Origin: Ovis canadensis
Taxonomy: Eukaryota > Chordata > Mammalia > Artiodactyla > Bovidae
Direction: 5' to 3'
Length of the DNA stretch: 64,000 nucleotides
Assembly (NCBI RefSeq): GCF_042477335.2
Contig: NC_091245.1
Coordinates: 88,574,501-88,638,500, forward strand
Numbering within the stretch: the stretch's first letter is position 1; each line of letters begins with the position of its first letter. Under the pieces are notes generated by a model that made no database searches, had not been told where the DNA came from, and saw nothing but the letters and a program-made list of their open reading frames with translations. Shown here piece after piece: positions 11,836 through 23,125 of the stretch. The position numbers and the translations under genes were made by a program.

Positions 11836-12300
11836 TACATAGGCCCCAAAAAAGCCTGAAAATGATATACCAATGTATCAAAAATGGAAGTTTGGAGATT
11901 CTATTATGAGCATTTTATTCTTTCCCTCCTACATTTTCAATAGTCTGTATTACATTTATAATGGAAAATGTAAACATTTAAGCAAAAGGGACTACCTTAT
12001 AAAGCTGGGCATAGTGGCAAGTCTTGGAAGTGGGGGTTAAACTTGGAGAAAGATCTGGTAGGGAAAACTTTCTAGGCTTCAGAGCCTTCCAGGGGCAAGG
12101 CAACCCAAAGAGCTGGGGCTACCGATCCAGAAACCTTGGAGTCATTCTGACTTCTCATTCCTCCTTCATTCATTAAGACTTCATCTCCAAGCCCTGGCAA
12201 TTCTTCCTTTAGAGTGGTGGAGCTTCTGCCTCTTGGACCATTCAGATGCACTCAGCCCTTGGACCACTGCAGAAACATTCCAACGGCTCTGCTTCTCTCT
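11836..12300. other. Unannotated stretch after L1
   Basis: A-rich and T-rich text just after the L1 end, then about 300 bases with no recognised family. Confidence 0.35.
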
Positions 12301-12302
12301 CT

Positions 12303-12374
12303 GCTCAGTTGCTCAGTTGTGTCTGACTCTCGGTGACCCTGTGGACCGTAGCCTGCCAGGTTACTCTGTCCATT
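12303..12374 (-). mobile_element. SINE body fragment
   Basis: A 70-bp antisense Bov-tA/Bov-A body piece (GCTCAGTTGTGTCTGACTCT ... CTGCCAGGTTACTCTGTCCAT) lacking head and tail. Confidence 0.85.
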
Positions 12375-12456
12375 TTTCTGCAATTTCTTTAATCCACCAA
12401 TAAGCTAAACACACTCTTTTAATGAGAGGAGAAAAGCCCTGCTAATCATTACAAAA

Positions 12457-12573
12457 GTGAAAAGTGTTAGTCGCTCATTTGTGTCTGACTCTTAGTGATT
12501 GCATGCACTGTGGCCCACCAGGCTCCTCTTTCTATGGAATTCTCCAGGCAAGAACAGTGGAGTTGGCCATTTC
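12457..12573 (-). mobile_element. SINE body fragment
   Basis: Antisense body, GTTAGTCGCTCATTTGTGTCTGAC to GCAAGAACAGTGGAGT. Diverged and headless. Confidence 0.85.
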
Positions 12574-12754
12574 ATGCCACACTGTAAAACCTCAATATTT
12601 AGAACAATGTGGTGGTCTTGGATCATGAATAAAGGGGCCAATGGATTAGAACAGCAATTTCAGAAATAGCCTGAGTGTCCGTATGAATTTATATACGATG
12701 ACCGTGACACATCGCAGCAATAGGGGTAGGGCTGGCATCTTAATAAATGGTATA

Positions 12755-13905
12755 AAATTGTCGAGTGGTCATCTGAAGAAAGAGTTGGATCCTACTTCAT
12801 ACCCTTTTCCAGTGTAAAACGTTAAGGAGATCAAACCGGTTGATTCTAAAGGAAAGCAACCCTGAATATTCATTGGAAGCTGAAGCTCCAATACTTTGGC
12901 CACCTGATGTGAAGAACTGACTCATTAGAAAGTTAGAAAAGACCCTAATGCTGGGAAAGATTGAGGGCCGGAGAAGGGGATGACAGAGGGTGTGTTGGTT
13001 GGATGGCATCCCTGACTCAACGGACGTGAGTTTGAGCAAATTGCAGGAGACAACGAAGGACAGAGAAGCCTGGTGTGCTGCAGTCCATGGGGTCTCAAAG
13101 AGTCGGACACAACTTAATAACTGAACAATAACAAAGCTCCAAATGTAAAAAGTGAAATGTAATACTAGAAGAAATCTGGGGTAATGCTTTATGAGAGAAT
13201 GTCTTTCTATATAGGACTCAAAATTGTTTACTGGCATTATCTCAATATATCAGAGAATAACATAAAAAATGATAAATTCAGCAACAAAAAAATACAGTGT
13301 ACATAGTAAAAAATACAGTAAGCAAATTAAAAAGACAAATGACAGATTAGGAAGAATATCTGCAACTCATAATCCAGACAAAGGGCTAATCTCCTTCATA
13401 AATAAATAGCTGAAAGAAATCAACACAGAAAAAAGATAAGCAACACAATAAAAAATGGGAAATGACCACAGGCAAAGAAATGCAAGTGTCCCTTGATGTG
13501 TGAAAAGATACATTCTCTCACTTATAATTAGGATAAATGCTATTTATACTACACTAAGATCTCATTTTTTTTAACCGATCAATTTGACAATCACTCAAAA
13601 ATAGGACTACACACTTCACACTCTGGGCTCTGGAGAAACAGGCACTCTCATTGGTTCATTGTCAGTGGGAGTGTGAATTGATCTGACTCCTGTGCAGGGC
13701 ACTTTGGCGATAGTTTTCAAAATGACAAATGCATTTAGGCTTTGACCCAGCAATTTCATCCTAGGGATTTATCCTGTGGTTGCACCTGCATTTATCAAAA
13801 TGACACCTGCACAAGGTCAGTCGGGGCAGAATGACCTGTAGCAGCAAAAGACTGGACAACGCCGAAGTGCCCGTCACAGGGACCCTAGTGTTCACAGTCT
13901 GCTGA
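12755..13905 (+). mobile_element. Old L1 ORF2 3' region, interrupted by BovB
   Basis: Sense L1 ORF2 remnants: AGAGTTGGATCCTACTTCATACCC before the BovB insertion, and GTGAAATGTAATACTAGAAGAAATCTGGGG, CCAGACAAAGGGCTAATCTCC, GACCCAGCAATTTCATCCTAGG after it. The text on either side of the BovB matches consecutive parts of ORF2, so the BovB came later. Confidence 0.78.
12822..13123 (+). mobile_element. BovB 3' end fragment, sense
   Basis: Starts AAGGAGATCAAACCGG and ends AGAGTCGGACACAACTTAATAACTGAAC. It covers the last ~300 bases of BovB. The two flanks belong to a single L1. Confidence 0.92.
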
Positions 13906-13907
13906 TG

Positions 13908-14385
13908 TTCAGCCAACAAGCCGTGTCCAACTCTTTGAGACCCTGTGGACTGCAGCACACCAGGCTTCCCTGTCTCTCGCAATCTCCTGGAATTGGCCCA
14001 AGTTCCTGTCCATTGCATCAGTGATCCCATGCCACCACCTCATCCTCTGGTGCCCTCTTCTCCTGCCTTCAATCTTTCCCAGCATCAAGGTCTTTACCAG
14101 TGAGTTGGCTGTTTGCATCAGGTGGCCAAAGTATTGGAGCTTCAGCATCAGTCCTTTCATTGAGTATTTGGGGTTGATTTCCTTTAAGATTGACTGGTTT
14201 GATCTTGCTGTCCGAGGGACTGTCAAGAATCTTCTCCAGCGCCACAGTTTGAAAGCATCAATTCTTAGGCACTCAGCCTTCTTCATAGTCTAGTTCTCAC
14301 ATCCATACGTGACTCCTGAAAAGACTATAGTCTTGACTATACAGACCTTTGTTGGCAAAGTAATGTCTCTGCTTAAGTATAAACT
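13908..14385 (-). mobile_element. BovB 3' part, antisense
   Basis: Antisense BovB from CCGTGTCCAACTCTTTGAGACC to CAGACCTTTGTTGGCAAAGTAATGTCTC. A 125-codon minus-strand frame covers the retroelement C-terminal region (residues such as QYFGHLMQ and RMRWWHGITDAMD). It is a fragment only. Confidence 0.93.
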
Positions 14386-14857
14386 CTTAAGCCTGCTTGT
14401 GACAGTCTGTTCCCCAGCTTTCCCTCACCCCTCAGCCCTGCCCACACCTCAGGCTCTAGCTAAACCAGGTTAGTCCTGAGTCTCTGAGAACACCATGCAC
14501 TCTGGGGCCTGTGTCTTTGTTCTTTTCACCTACCTGGATGGAATGCCAATCCTTTCCACATTAAAAAAAAAAAAAATCCATCACTCACTTTGTGCTTCCT
14601 CAGAGATGCTTAAATAATAAGAGTGTTACAAGGATGATGATGAAGATGGTGGAAATTGCTATTGTTTACTGGGTACATTTTCAGTCAGTTCTTTACTACA
14701 TCTCATTTACTATTCCCACCAGCCGTGTGAAGCAGAAATTGCTGTCCCTAAGTCACACACAGGAAACTGACTCCGAAGGTGGTGCAGCCCTTGGCCCAAA
14801 CCTCGATGACTGGGGCGGCATAGGCCTGGGCGAGACTCCCAACTCAGCTCTTTCCTG
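14386..14857. other. Mostly unannotated; possible antisense MIR trace
   Basis: An A13 run sits at about 14,563. The part around 14,690-14,780 (TTACTATTCCCACCAGCCGTGTGAAGCAG ... AAGTCACACACAGGAAACTGA) faintly resembles an antisense MIR core, too diverged to call. Confidence 0.35.
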
Positions 14858-15005
14858 GCTCTGTGATTTTGGAAAGTTATGTAGCCTACAGAAACTCTAA
14901 TTATCAGTAAAACATGAATAATAAAAACTACTTCAAGGAGTTGTTAAGGATTAAATGAGACACTGGAAAGAAAGCACAGTGCTTGGTGCATAGTAGGTGT
15001 TCAGT
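14858..15005 (+). mobile_element. MIR SINE relic
   Basis: Ancient tRNA-derived MIR core: TGGCTCTGTGATTTTGGAAAGTTATGTAGCC, GGAGTTGTTAAGGATTAAATGAGA and AGCACAGTGCTTGGTGCATAGTAGGTGTTCA. Confidence 0.8.
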
Positions 15006-15147
15006 TAATGTCCAGTCACAAAGACCTTGCAGTCCCATGTTGCATCTACTGGCCCAAGTTAAAGTCTCCTTCCCTTGAAATGTGAAGTCCTAACCACCTA
15101 AACCTCATGTTTACATCAACAAGAGTTTGCTGGCTAAAGCCATGTGG

Positions 15148-15606
15148 GTTTTTTTTTTAACTTTTTATTTTATATCAGAGTATAGTCTTTTAACAATGCT
15201 GTGATATTTTCAGGTGAACAGGAAGGGACTCAGCCATACATATACATGTATTCATTCTCCCCCAAACTCCCCTCCCATCCAGGCTGCCACATAACACTGG
15301 GCAGAGTTTCATGTGCTATACAGTAGGACCTTGTTGGTTATCCATTTTGAACATAGCAGTGTGTATACGTCGATCTCAAATTCCCTAACTATCCCTTCCT
15401 TCCATCCTTCACCAACCCCAGAAATTATAAGGTTGTTCTCTGAGTCTGTGAGTCTGTTTTGTAAGCAGCTCATTTGCATCATTTATTTTTAGATTCTGCA
15501 TGTAATGGATATCATATGGTATTTCTTCTCCTCTGAGTCGCTTCACTCAGTATGACAGTCTCTAGGTCCTTCCATGTTGCTGCAAATGGCATGATGTCAT
15601 CTTTTT
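15148..15606 (-). mobile_element. Artiodactyl L1 3' end, antisense
   Basis: Antisense L1 3' untranslated text: CATACATATACATGTATTCATTCTCCCCCAAACTCCCC, TACAGTAGGACCTTGTTGGTTATCC and TATGACAGTCTCTAGGTCCTTCCATG. The T-rich left edge is the antisense poly(A) tail. It is the same subfamily type as the copies at 29,321 and 58,301. Confidence 0.87.
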
Positions 15607-15649
15607 AAACGCCATGCTATCTTGATCTACTTATGCTTGTCCTCACCTC

Positions 15650-15765
15650 ATCTGTTAGATTATAAGGGCTTCAGGACCAGGACTAGCTCCTGGGTTTCTC
15701 TATACTCCATGATTGAAGCCAGCACTTAGTAGATGCTCAATTAAGTGTTTAAGAATTCATTAAAT
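15650..15765 (+). mobile_element. L2 3' end relic
   Basis: TAGATTATAAGGGCTTCAGGACCAGGACTAG and GCCAGCACTTAGTAGATGCTCAATTAAGTG match the L2 3' terminal pattern. Confidence 0.7.
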
Positions 15766-16579
15766 CTGAAAAAGTAGAGTAGGGAAAGAAAAGAAAAATG
15801 GTGAGAGAAGAAAATGAAGATAAAACTGGAGACATCTAAAGACTCATTTAACTATATAAAATGTTAGTGCCAGGCTTGGGGTAGAGAGGAAATGGGAGAG
15901 GCAGAAACTCCTGTGAGGTGAACAGGAAGTGAATAACAAGGACAGAAATGGGAAAAGAGGGTATAGAAAGTAGTGCAATGCCTTGGGGCAAACATTTATA
16001 TTTAGAAGGATGGCTCTTGGTCAATACTGAGTTACCCTTTTTCTTGAATTCAGTACCACAAGGATGACTGAAATGAGACGAAAAATTCACTATTAGTTCC
16101 CAAGTGCCTTAACCAACAAAACCTTACTGTTTGGCGGTGATGGTGATGGTTGAAAGGATTTTAACTGATCCCAGGTTGCACATGCACCCTGATAAGGGGA
16201 AAGGCAGTGTGCAGCCGTTAATCGGTATGGGTCACACAAAGGCCAAGAGGCAATTGCCAGCTCTGTTCTCCACAATGGGCATGTCCTGAGTGGGAGCTGG
16301 CATCTCAGGTTTGATCCATGGGCTTTAAAGAAGAGAGAGAAAAGGGGAAAGAGTCTAGCAAAATAGGGGAGGAGAAAATGCTTCCCCATCCTCCATGTTC
16401 ACCTTCTGAATCCCACCATCTGTTAAGGTTTGCTGGGAATAGTCCCCTCCCCAACTACGTGAGGGCTGACTTGACCATCTTCCATATCCCTACAGCACTG
16501 GTTTCTACTCGGAGACTGGGTTCACCCCACACTGTTTTGTATAGGAAAAGTGAGAGAGAAAGACTCCATCCCCCTGAAT
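15766..16579. other. Unannotated stretch
   Basis: No repeat or exon recognised. The purine-rich segment at 15,770-15,830 is low complexity. Confidence 0.4.
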
Positions 16580-16700
16580 CTGTGAACCCTTTGAGTGCAG
16601 GGCTCCATCTTGCTCAGTTCTGCACTACCTTAAGGGGCTTCACCCAGTGCCTGGCGCCTTGTACCTGGCATATATTGGGTGCCCCATGGGTTTTTATTGG
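16580..16700 (+). mobile_element. L2 3' end relic
   Basis: GTGAACCCTTTGAGTGCAGGGCTCCATC and CAGTGCCTGGCGCCTTGTACCTGGCATATATTGGGTG keep the L2 3' pattern. Confidence 0.55.
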
Positions 16701-17119
16701 TCTAGTTCTCTTTGTGGAGGACTGCATAAGAGGAGAGGACTTGAAAGGGTAAAGGAGGCCAGATAAGATGTCCCACTGGAGTGCTTTTTTCACACCCTGG
16801 GCCTCCCAATCTTACTGTCAATCACACAAGATTCTCTTGAACATTTTAGACCCATCTCCCTAAGCAGATCCTTGAGACCACGGATTAGCTGACTTGTGCT
16901 CAGTGGAGGTGCAAGTGAGTGCTAGATGATTGCTGGGTGAGCGGACACAACTTCACACACTGTTGATTGACTTAGGGCTCAGCAAGGGGTGCTTGAGGGT
17001 CGTGGTCTTGCCCTTCAGACTCAGGAGCAAGTCCCTGGCTGCAGGACCTCCCATGCTCTCCTCAAACTTGCATTTGGCTCCATGCACCTTCCAAGCCAGA
17101 CCCTTGAGGATCTTCAAGA
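16701..17119. other. Unannotated stretch
   Basis: Nothing recognised. Confidence 0.35.
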
Positions 17120-17280
17120 GTGGTTCTGAGTCAGCCTCCTGAGGGAGATTTTAAAGTTCCTGGTATCCAGGTCACATTTCAGATGAATTAAATCAAAGTG
17201 TCTGGGATGAGAAGCTGACATCAGAGATTTTAAAAGATCCCCAGGTGATCCTAAGGGCTGATAAGTTTTAGAACTACCTA
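17120..17280 (+). mobile_element. Possible MER5/MER58-type hAT relic
   Basis: AGTGGTTCTGAGTCAGCCTCCTGAGGGAGATTTTAAA at the left and CCCCAGGTGATCCTAAGGGCTGATAAGTTTTAGAACTACC at the right resemble the ends of non-autonomous hAT-Charlie elements. Too diverged to assign a subfamily. Confidence 0.45.
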
Positions 17281-17930
17281 TTTGGGAAATGCGTTTTCAT
17301 TATTGAAATTGAATAAGTCTCAGTAAACCAGAAAATTAAATTTAACAAGACAGCATAAATAGAGGTCCCATCAGAGGACATTTATTAAAGAGTCAAAGAA
17401 CTGGTGTGATGGCCATGATTTGTCCAGATGCTGCTGATGTTTGCAGATCACCCTGAGCAGTAGGCATCATTTGGTACCTCCTCTTAGCACAATTGTTCTC
17501 TCTTTCCCTGTGTGCTTATTCAACATTTGAATATTTGTTGCCATATTTCTCCCTTCCCATGCGTAACTCGAGAACAGGAGCTATGTCTTCACAAGCACAC
17601 TGTGTGGACCGTGGTGAATAAGTGACATATGTTTGTGACATAAATGTGTCCATGAATTCATTCACTCATTGATCCGTTCATCCACTTATGTTAGTGTGTA
17701 TTCACCAGATGCTGATGATGACACCCAGAAAGTTATTGCATTGGCAGAGAAGAGTGATTGATCAAGAAGAGAAAAAAGAGAATAGATCCCACGAAGAGAC
17801 AGAAACAAAAGTAGGGAAGCAAAAGCTAAAGGAAAGTAAAGAGACAAGAGCACACATCTGTGTGATGTGGTGGTGAGTTAGTCAGGCTGGGAGAATCAAA
17901 TGTTTTTAATCAGAAGGACTTAAAAATTAA
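17281..17930. other. Unannotated stretch
   Basis: No clear element. The part at 17,540-17,650 weakly resembles an L2 3' end but is not called. Confidence 0.35.
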
Positions 17931-18057
17931 GATCCCCTGGAGAAGGAAATGACAATCCACTCTGATATTCTTCCCTGGAAAATTCCATGGACAGAGGAGC
18001 CTGGTGGGCTACAGTCCATGGGGTTGCAAGGGTCGGACATGGCTGAGCATGGAGCAC
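17931..18057 (+). mobile_element. Bov-tA SINE body fragment, headless
   Basis: Starts AGATCCCCTGGAGAAGGAAATGACAATCC and ends GGTCGGACATGGCTGAGCATGG. The tRNA-like head is absent. Confidence 0.9.
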
Positions 18058-18204
18058 ACAATAACATCTGTAAGTACTCTGTACTTTTCCTCCTGAGTGA
18101 ATACTTTTAGGGTATTCATCACAATTAAAATCCATTAATTACTATGGAGTTTTTTGCATCACCCCTCTCTTCTCCTCACAGGGGTTAACTCTAGAAGAGT
18201 TCCC

Positions 18205-18297
18205 ACTCCTGGCCTTCCCCTCCCCATCCCCAGCGTCTAGCACCATATGACACACAGCGAATGCTCAGCAAACACTCACTGAGTGATTCAGTGAATT
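18205..18297 (+). mobile_element. L2 3' end relic
   Basis: CCCCAGCGTCTAGCACCATATGACACACAGCGAATGCTCAGC fits the L2 3' terminus. Confidence 0.6.
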
Positions 18298-18437
18298 GCT
18301 CAGTTTCAGTTCCCTCTTTCATGGAAAAAATCATACTATTTTCCTCCTCATGGTTGTTATGAGATACGACTTAGATAACATACATAAGCACCTGCTGCGT
18401 CGTATACATCCAACAATTGTTAATGCATTATTATTGT
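18298..18437 (+). mobile_element. MIR relic
   Basis: CAGTTTCAGTTCCCTCTTTCATGG, CTCATGGTTGTTATGAGAT and TTAATGCATTATTATTGTTAG follow the MIR 3' half. Confidence 0.6.
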
Positions 18438-18830
18438 TAGAAAAAACAATAACTACTAAGTGCCTGCTGCTGCTGCTGCTAAGTCACTTCAGTCATGTCC
18501 GACTCTGCGCGACCCCATAGACAGCAGCCCATCAGGCTCCCCCGTCCCTGGGATTCTCCAGGCAAGAACACTGGAGTGGGTTGCCATTTCCTTCTCCAAG
18601 GCATGAAAGTGAAAAGTGAAAGTGAGGTCACTCAGTCGTGCCCGACTCTTAGCGACCCCATGGACCGCAGTCTACCAGGCTCCTCCATCCATGGGACTCT
18701 CCAGGCAAGAGTACTGGAGTAGGTTGCCATTGCCTTCTCCTACTCTGTTCCAAACCCTGTGCTAAATGGTGGCCATACAAGGGATGACAAAAGGGCAAGG
18801 AAACTGCCCCTTTTAGAAAAACTAAGGATT
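18438..18830 (-). mobile_element. L2 3' relic split by Bov-A2
   Basis: ACTACTAAGTGCC (left) and TACTCTGTTCCAAACCCTGTGCTAAATGGTGGCCATACAAGG (right) rejoin into the antisense L2 3' pattern once the SINE at 18,464-18,741 is removed. Confidence 0.6.
18464..18741 (-). mobile_element. Bov-A2 dimeric SINE with (GCT)5 tail
   Basis: Two antisense BovB-derived body units, about 18,482-18,600 and 18,625-18,740, joined by the linker AAAGTGAAAAGTGAAAGTGA. The tail at 18,465-18,480 is a GCT (sense AGC) microsatellite, the usual Bov-A2 signature. The element is little diverged and lies inside an L2 relic. Confidence 0.93.
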
Positions 18831-19407
18831 TGAGGACCCCAGTGTCACCCCCTCTCCCTAAGAGCCTCAGCAAACTCCAACAGCTAATCACAACACCTTC
18901 CCTGGCCGCACCTCGAATTGCAAGTCTTGGAATCACTCAGACTGGCCTTCCATTCCACCACCACCAGATGGCAGCACAAAGCCCACGGACAGCCGGGCCT
19001 ATGGCAGGCCAGGCACTGTCAAAGCTCCGGCAGGATCTCTGTCTTTGAAGGGGACCCAACCTCTGCTCCCCCTGGCCTTGATATGCTGGTTGGAGTTATA
19101 GTTAATGCTTTGGGATTGGCCCTCCCTTTCCAGTTCCAATGCCCAGAGTCTAGCCCTTCATCCTGGGGTCACCACATACCTGCAGTGTCCTTGGTCAGAA
19201 TCCTTCTCAGAGGACCTTCCTTTCACCTCCGTTCCCTTACAGATCCCTTGCTTTTGTGAAGACTCAGAATGGCCTGTTTGGCTCTTAAGGGATGCCTCCA
19301 TCAAAGCTCACTTTCTCATGTCTTGTTATATGCTTCAACATGACCTGCGATTCAGCTCCGGTCCTCCTGCCTTTGCTCACATCATTCTTTGTCTGAAAAC
19401 GAAAAAA
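18831..19407. other. Unannotated stretch with a CTCF-type motif
   Basis: No repeat recognised. It holds the motif described at 18,961. Confidence 0.4.
18961..18974 (+). promoter_or_regulatory. CTCF-type motif
   Basis: CCACCAGATGGCAG matches the CTCF core consensus CCASYAGRKGGCRS at every position, in plus orientation. Binding is inferred from sequence only. Confidence 0.55.
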
Positions 19408-19512
19408 GTTGGTCACTCAGTGGTGTTCATGTCTGACTCTGCAATCCATGGACTGTAACCTGCCAGCCTCCTCTGTCCATGGAATTCTCCAGGGAAGAGT
19501 ACTGGAGTGGGT
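19408..19512 (-). mobile_element. SINE body fragment
   Basis: Antisense body from GTTGGTCACTCAGTGG to AAGAGTACTGGAGTGGGTG, with no head. Confidence 0.87.
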
Positions 19513-19795
19513 GAATACTATCCATGCTCATATTTGTTGTCCCAGTTTTCTCCCACCTCCTTGGAAACTGAGCTGTAGGTTTACTTTCAGGAATCTTCCA
19601 GATTGATACCGGATGATGGTTTACTCTTCTGTGAGCTCCATCAGCACTTCCTTTCTTGGTAACTACTCTCCGGGTTTTAGGTTTGGGTTTACATAATGCT
19701 TTATCAGCAATCTTCAGGTGCTTCCTGTCACCTAGCAAGGGAGGGCAAGAATCGGTCTTTCTCTTAAAAGAAAAACAAGTCCCTTCTCTCTGCCT
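19513..19795. other. Unannotated stretch
   Basis: Nothing recognised. Confidence 0.35.
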
Positions 19796-19950
19796 AGTCT
19801 GTATCCTTGTGTACAGGTTAAGTTGCTTCAGTCATGTCTGACTCTTTGCAACCCTAAGGACTGTAGCGTGCCGGGCTCCTCCGTCCGTGGGATTCTCCAG
19901 GCAAGAATACTGGAGTCGGTTGCCATGCCCTTCTCCAAGTCTGTACCCTT
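19796..19950 (-). mobile_element. SINE body fragment with 13-bp target-site duplication
   Basis: Headless antisense body at 19,809-19,937, flanked by AGTCTGTATCCTT (19,796-19,808) and AGTCTGTACCCTT (19,938-19,950). The duplication shows it integrated as a 5'-truncated copy, not as a later deletion. Confidence 0.93.
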
Positions 19951-22900
19951 AAGAGCCCTTCATAGTCACGGATAGGCTGAAGGAAGAAAGGAGGAGGTCA
20001 GTGAGCAATGACGATGCCCAGGAGCCTGGACGTCAGGGTAATGCCTAGACTCGAGGGGAAGCCTACGGGCTGGGTGCCAAGGCTTGAGAGGACTGGGGAT
20101 GGACAGATTGTTGACAGATGGTCAAAAAGCAAGGGAATCTGGTGCTGCACTAGGTCCAGGAGCCTCCCAAGAGCAGGGTTGTAACAGGAGGGCTGTGGGC
20201 CATGACTCCGGGGAGAGGGGAAACACTAGCCTTCACCATTTGAAAGGGCAGCAACTAAGTGCCATCAGAAGTGATGAAGTGTCCCTCGGGTGAGGAGTGC
20301 AGGAGCATCATCAGGCAGGTGAGGGTCCAGGTGCAGGGGGAGCTATGGGAGACAGGAGAGGAGCAGACGTGGGGCAAGAGAAGGATAAGCAGAACCTGGT
20401 TGCAGGTGGAGGCCCTGGGGGGCTGAATTCCCTCCCAGGGTTCTGCCTCCTCCTTCCTCCTCTCCTCTGCTTTTTCTTCATTCTCCACTCCTGCAACCAG
20501 AGCAGAGCACCAGTCTGTGGCCTGATGACAGCCACGGTAACTAAGAACTGCAACAGAAATGCTGCTGAATCCTCGGGGTGGGGGGGCGGGGGGTGCCTGG
20601 ACGCAGCACCTGCCTCCTGGGCACGTCCTTTTTTCTGGAACCCTGTTCTCTGCTCATTGGCAGCTCTGTTCTTCTGAGTCCTTGTCATTTTCTAGATGCT
20701 GAAGTTTGACCAGGAGAGTCCTCAAGAAGCTGCCGGACCTAGCCCTAGCCTTAAGCCAATTGAGATGAGGGGCTGGTCTGAGTACAGGCAGGTGCAAAGT
20801 GGCAAAGACAAAATTAAAATTCATCTTGTGTGCAGATTCTCTTACTCTTCTTACCTGCTGGAGCTACCATTTGTACAGATGTTTTGGTTCACTGAAGGCC
20901 CAGTTTACAAGTCCTTTTATTATGCTAAATCTGTACTATGTATTCACCATGTGACCTTGGAAAATGCACGACATGCTCTGGGCCTGTTTCTCCCACTGAA
21001 CAATGAGGGATTGAACCAGTGTGATGGGTTGTCAGCTGTGTCAAGTGGAGCCCAGGACTCGGCAGAAGAGGCTAAGGAACCCCTGGGTAGAGGTTGGGAG
21101 AGTCTGAGTTGGCATGGTTCTGGCTCTACCCAGGTTTCCACCTGAGCAGCTGCTCTTGGACCTTGGTTCTGCATAGGATTGTGTTTGGACTGAGGGTTCA
21201 GCTACTACGACTGTTAGAATTCATGGTCTTTCCTGATGCTGACGCTGCACGAGCCTGATGCCATTGTGCTATGAGTAACGTCTGTGGTGCTGTGTCCCCG
21301 TATGCAACCCCCATCCGTGCGTACGCCTAAGCACTTGCAGGGTGCACGGGCAGCTTCAGGAGCTCTCTGCTCAGTGAAAAGCTGATGCTCTTTGGTGATG
21401 CTTGTGATGCTATCTCAGAAATCTGCTTTTACTAATGTGGTTTGATGGGCCAAAGGCTCAGGTTCCCCATAGTTACCTTGCTGATAAATTACATCCTGAG
21501 TCTAGTGACTGGGGCAGACAGGTTCCATAGCCAAAGGACAAAGCCTGGATCTGTACTTTGTCACCCTGCTGCACCAGCTGGAATCCCTTATCGCTGGGCT
21601 AGCAGCTGTGAGGGATCACTTGGCCACCAGGAAACCTCCCCAGCTGGGACCTTTCTGAGAGTCTGTGCCAGAGATACGACATCTGTGAGTCTGCTCAGGG
21701 GAGACTCCAGCTGCTCTGCTCAGTCCCAGCCTCAGTGGTCACGGGGAAGAACCAGGAGGCAGAGTGAGAGCAGAAAACAGGCTGCTTTGCTTTTCTCGGT
21801 TTCCAGCTCGGCTCATCAGATCTACATTTCCCCGTTTCATAAGGGAAGTTGGCAGGCAGGACTGGAACTAAAAGAGGCCCCTCATTGTGGCAGATGGTGA
21901 AGCCCACAGCTGTCAAGTATGGACGGTTTGTTCCCTCTGACCCTCTGAGTTTTCACCTTTGTCTCATCCCTTTGGCTTCTGACCCATGGTGACTCCAGCC
22001 AGGCTTTTAGCCTGCGCGTGGTATGTTTGGACAATGAGTATCAGGCAATGGGGAGAATCTTTGAACGTAATGGGTCATAGAAAAGTCCCCCAAATACTGG
22101 GACAGAGGCATGGAGGAGGGTGAGGTTTGTTTCACAACTCAGCGAGCTGGATTATTGGTGCCAACGGCTCTCTTCTCTGAAGGGAAGTTTAGCCAAGCGT
22201 GGATTTCACAGCCATGGGTGTTAGAGGGCTAACCCCGGGGCGGTCCCTGTAAGGACTGGAGTGATTGTTCAGGGCCATCTGGTGATGGGCTGGTGGCTGA
22301 GGGTGACACTCCCCACAAGAGAGACAATGAGCACCGGGGAGAGGGGCTAGGAACCCTTCACTAAACATGAGGCAAATTGTCAACCGTCAAAGAAGGCAAG
22401 TGACTATGGGTCCCATTCTTGGATGAATCTTGGTGGGGCAGAGAGCCGGCCTTGCTCTACATGGCAAAGACCATTCAGGGAAGGTAGGGCTCAGTTCCAA
22501 GCAGTGGATTTAGGGAGTCACAAGAGTGAGCAAGGGTGAGTCTGGGGTCAGCATGGCAAAGGTCCTGCCAACCAACCAAAAGAGGATGTTTAAGAAGGCT
22601 GGGGTATTTAGTCTAGTAAAGAGGATAGGGGAAGAGTGATTTGGAATCCCTGCTGCTCCTGATGTCAGAACTGAGGCCACAGATGAAATAACAAGAAGAA
22701 AAATTCCAGTTCACCAGAGCTAGACCTACACAGTCATTTGAAGACAGCAAATCCCAGTGGCCAAGACCCTGGGCTTTAGAATAGCATTACAGTGAGCACC
22801 ATCAGGAGCCTGCTCTCAGATGTGGTTATGAGACCTATTCAGTGTTGGCCTGCACCACAATTTAAAAAAAATTTTTGTCAATAACCAAATGCAATTGGGA

Positions 22901-23125
22901 GATTATGTTTATAAATCTATACTGAAAACCTCAGATATGAAGATCTGATCACCTAGGTTCATATTCTCTCATGGAACAAGAAATAGAACTTGGGTGGCAG
23001 CTGCCTCCTCTGAATAAGGTAAATACACCCCAGACCATCACAGATCCCACCTCCCTCCACCTTTCCTCCTGCATAATTTCACTGATCTCCAGGCAGGGAT
23101 GATAGTTCACAACCCTGTTCTAGTA
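19951..23125. other. 3.2 kb without recognised mobile elements or exons
   Basis: Several open frames of 120-150 codons occur on both strands (for example 20,297-20,677, 20,696-21,145 and 21,442-21,900), but none shows a known domain and they overlap each other. A CTCF-like motif lies at 22,274. The segment 20,575-20,600 is a G-run. Undetected ancient repeats are possible. Confidence 0.4.
22274..22285 (-). promoter_or_regulatory. CTCF-like motif, minus orientation
   Basis: GCCATCTGGTGA is the reverse complement of the CTCF core, with a mismatch at its last base. It faces the plus-oriented site at 18,961. Confidence 0.35.

Noticed and set aside
20297-21900. Cluster of 120-150-codon frames as possible exons
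   Set aside because: Frames overlap on both strands, have low-complexity composition and no known family. A cDNA match would be needed.
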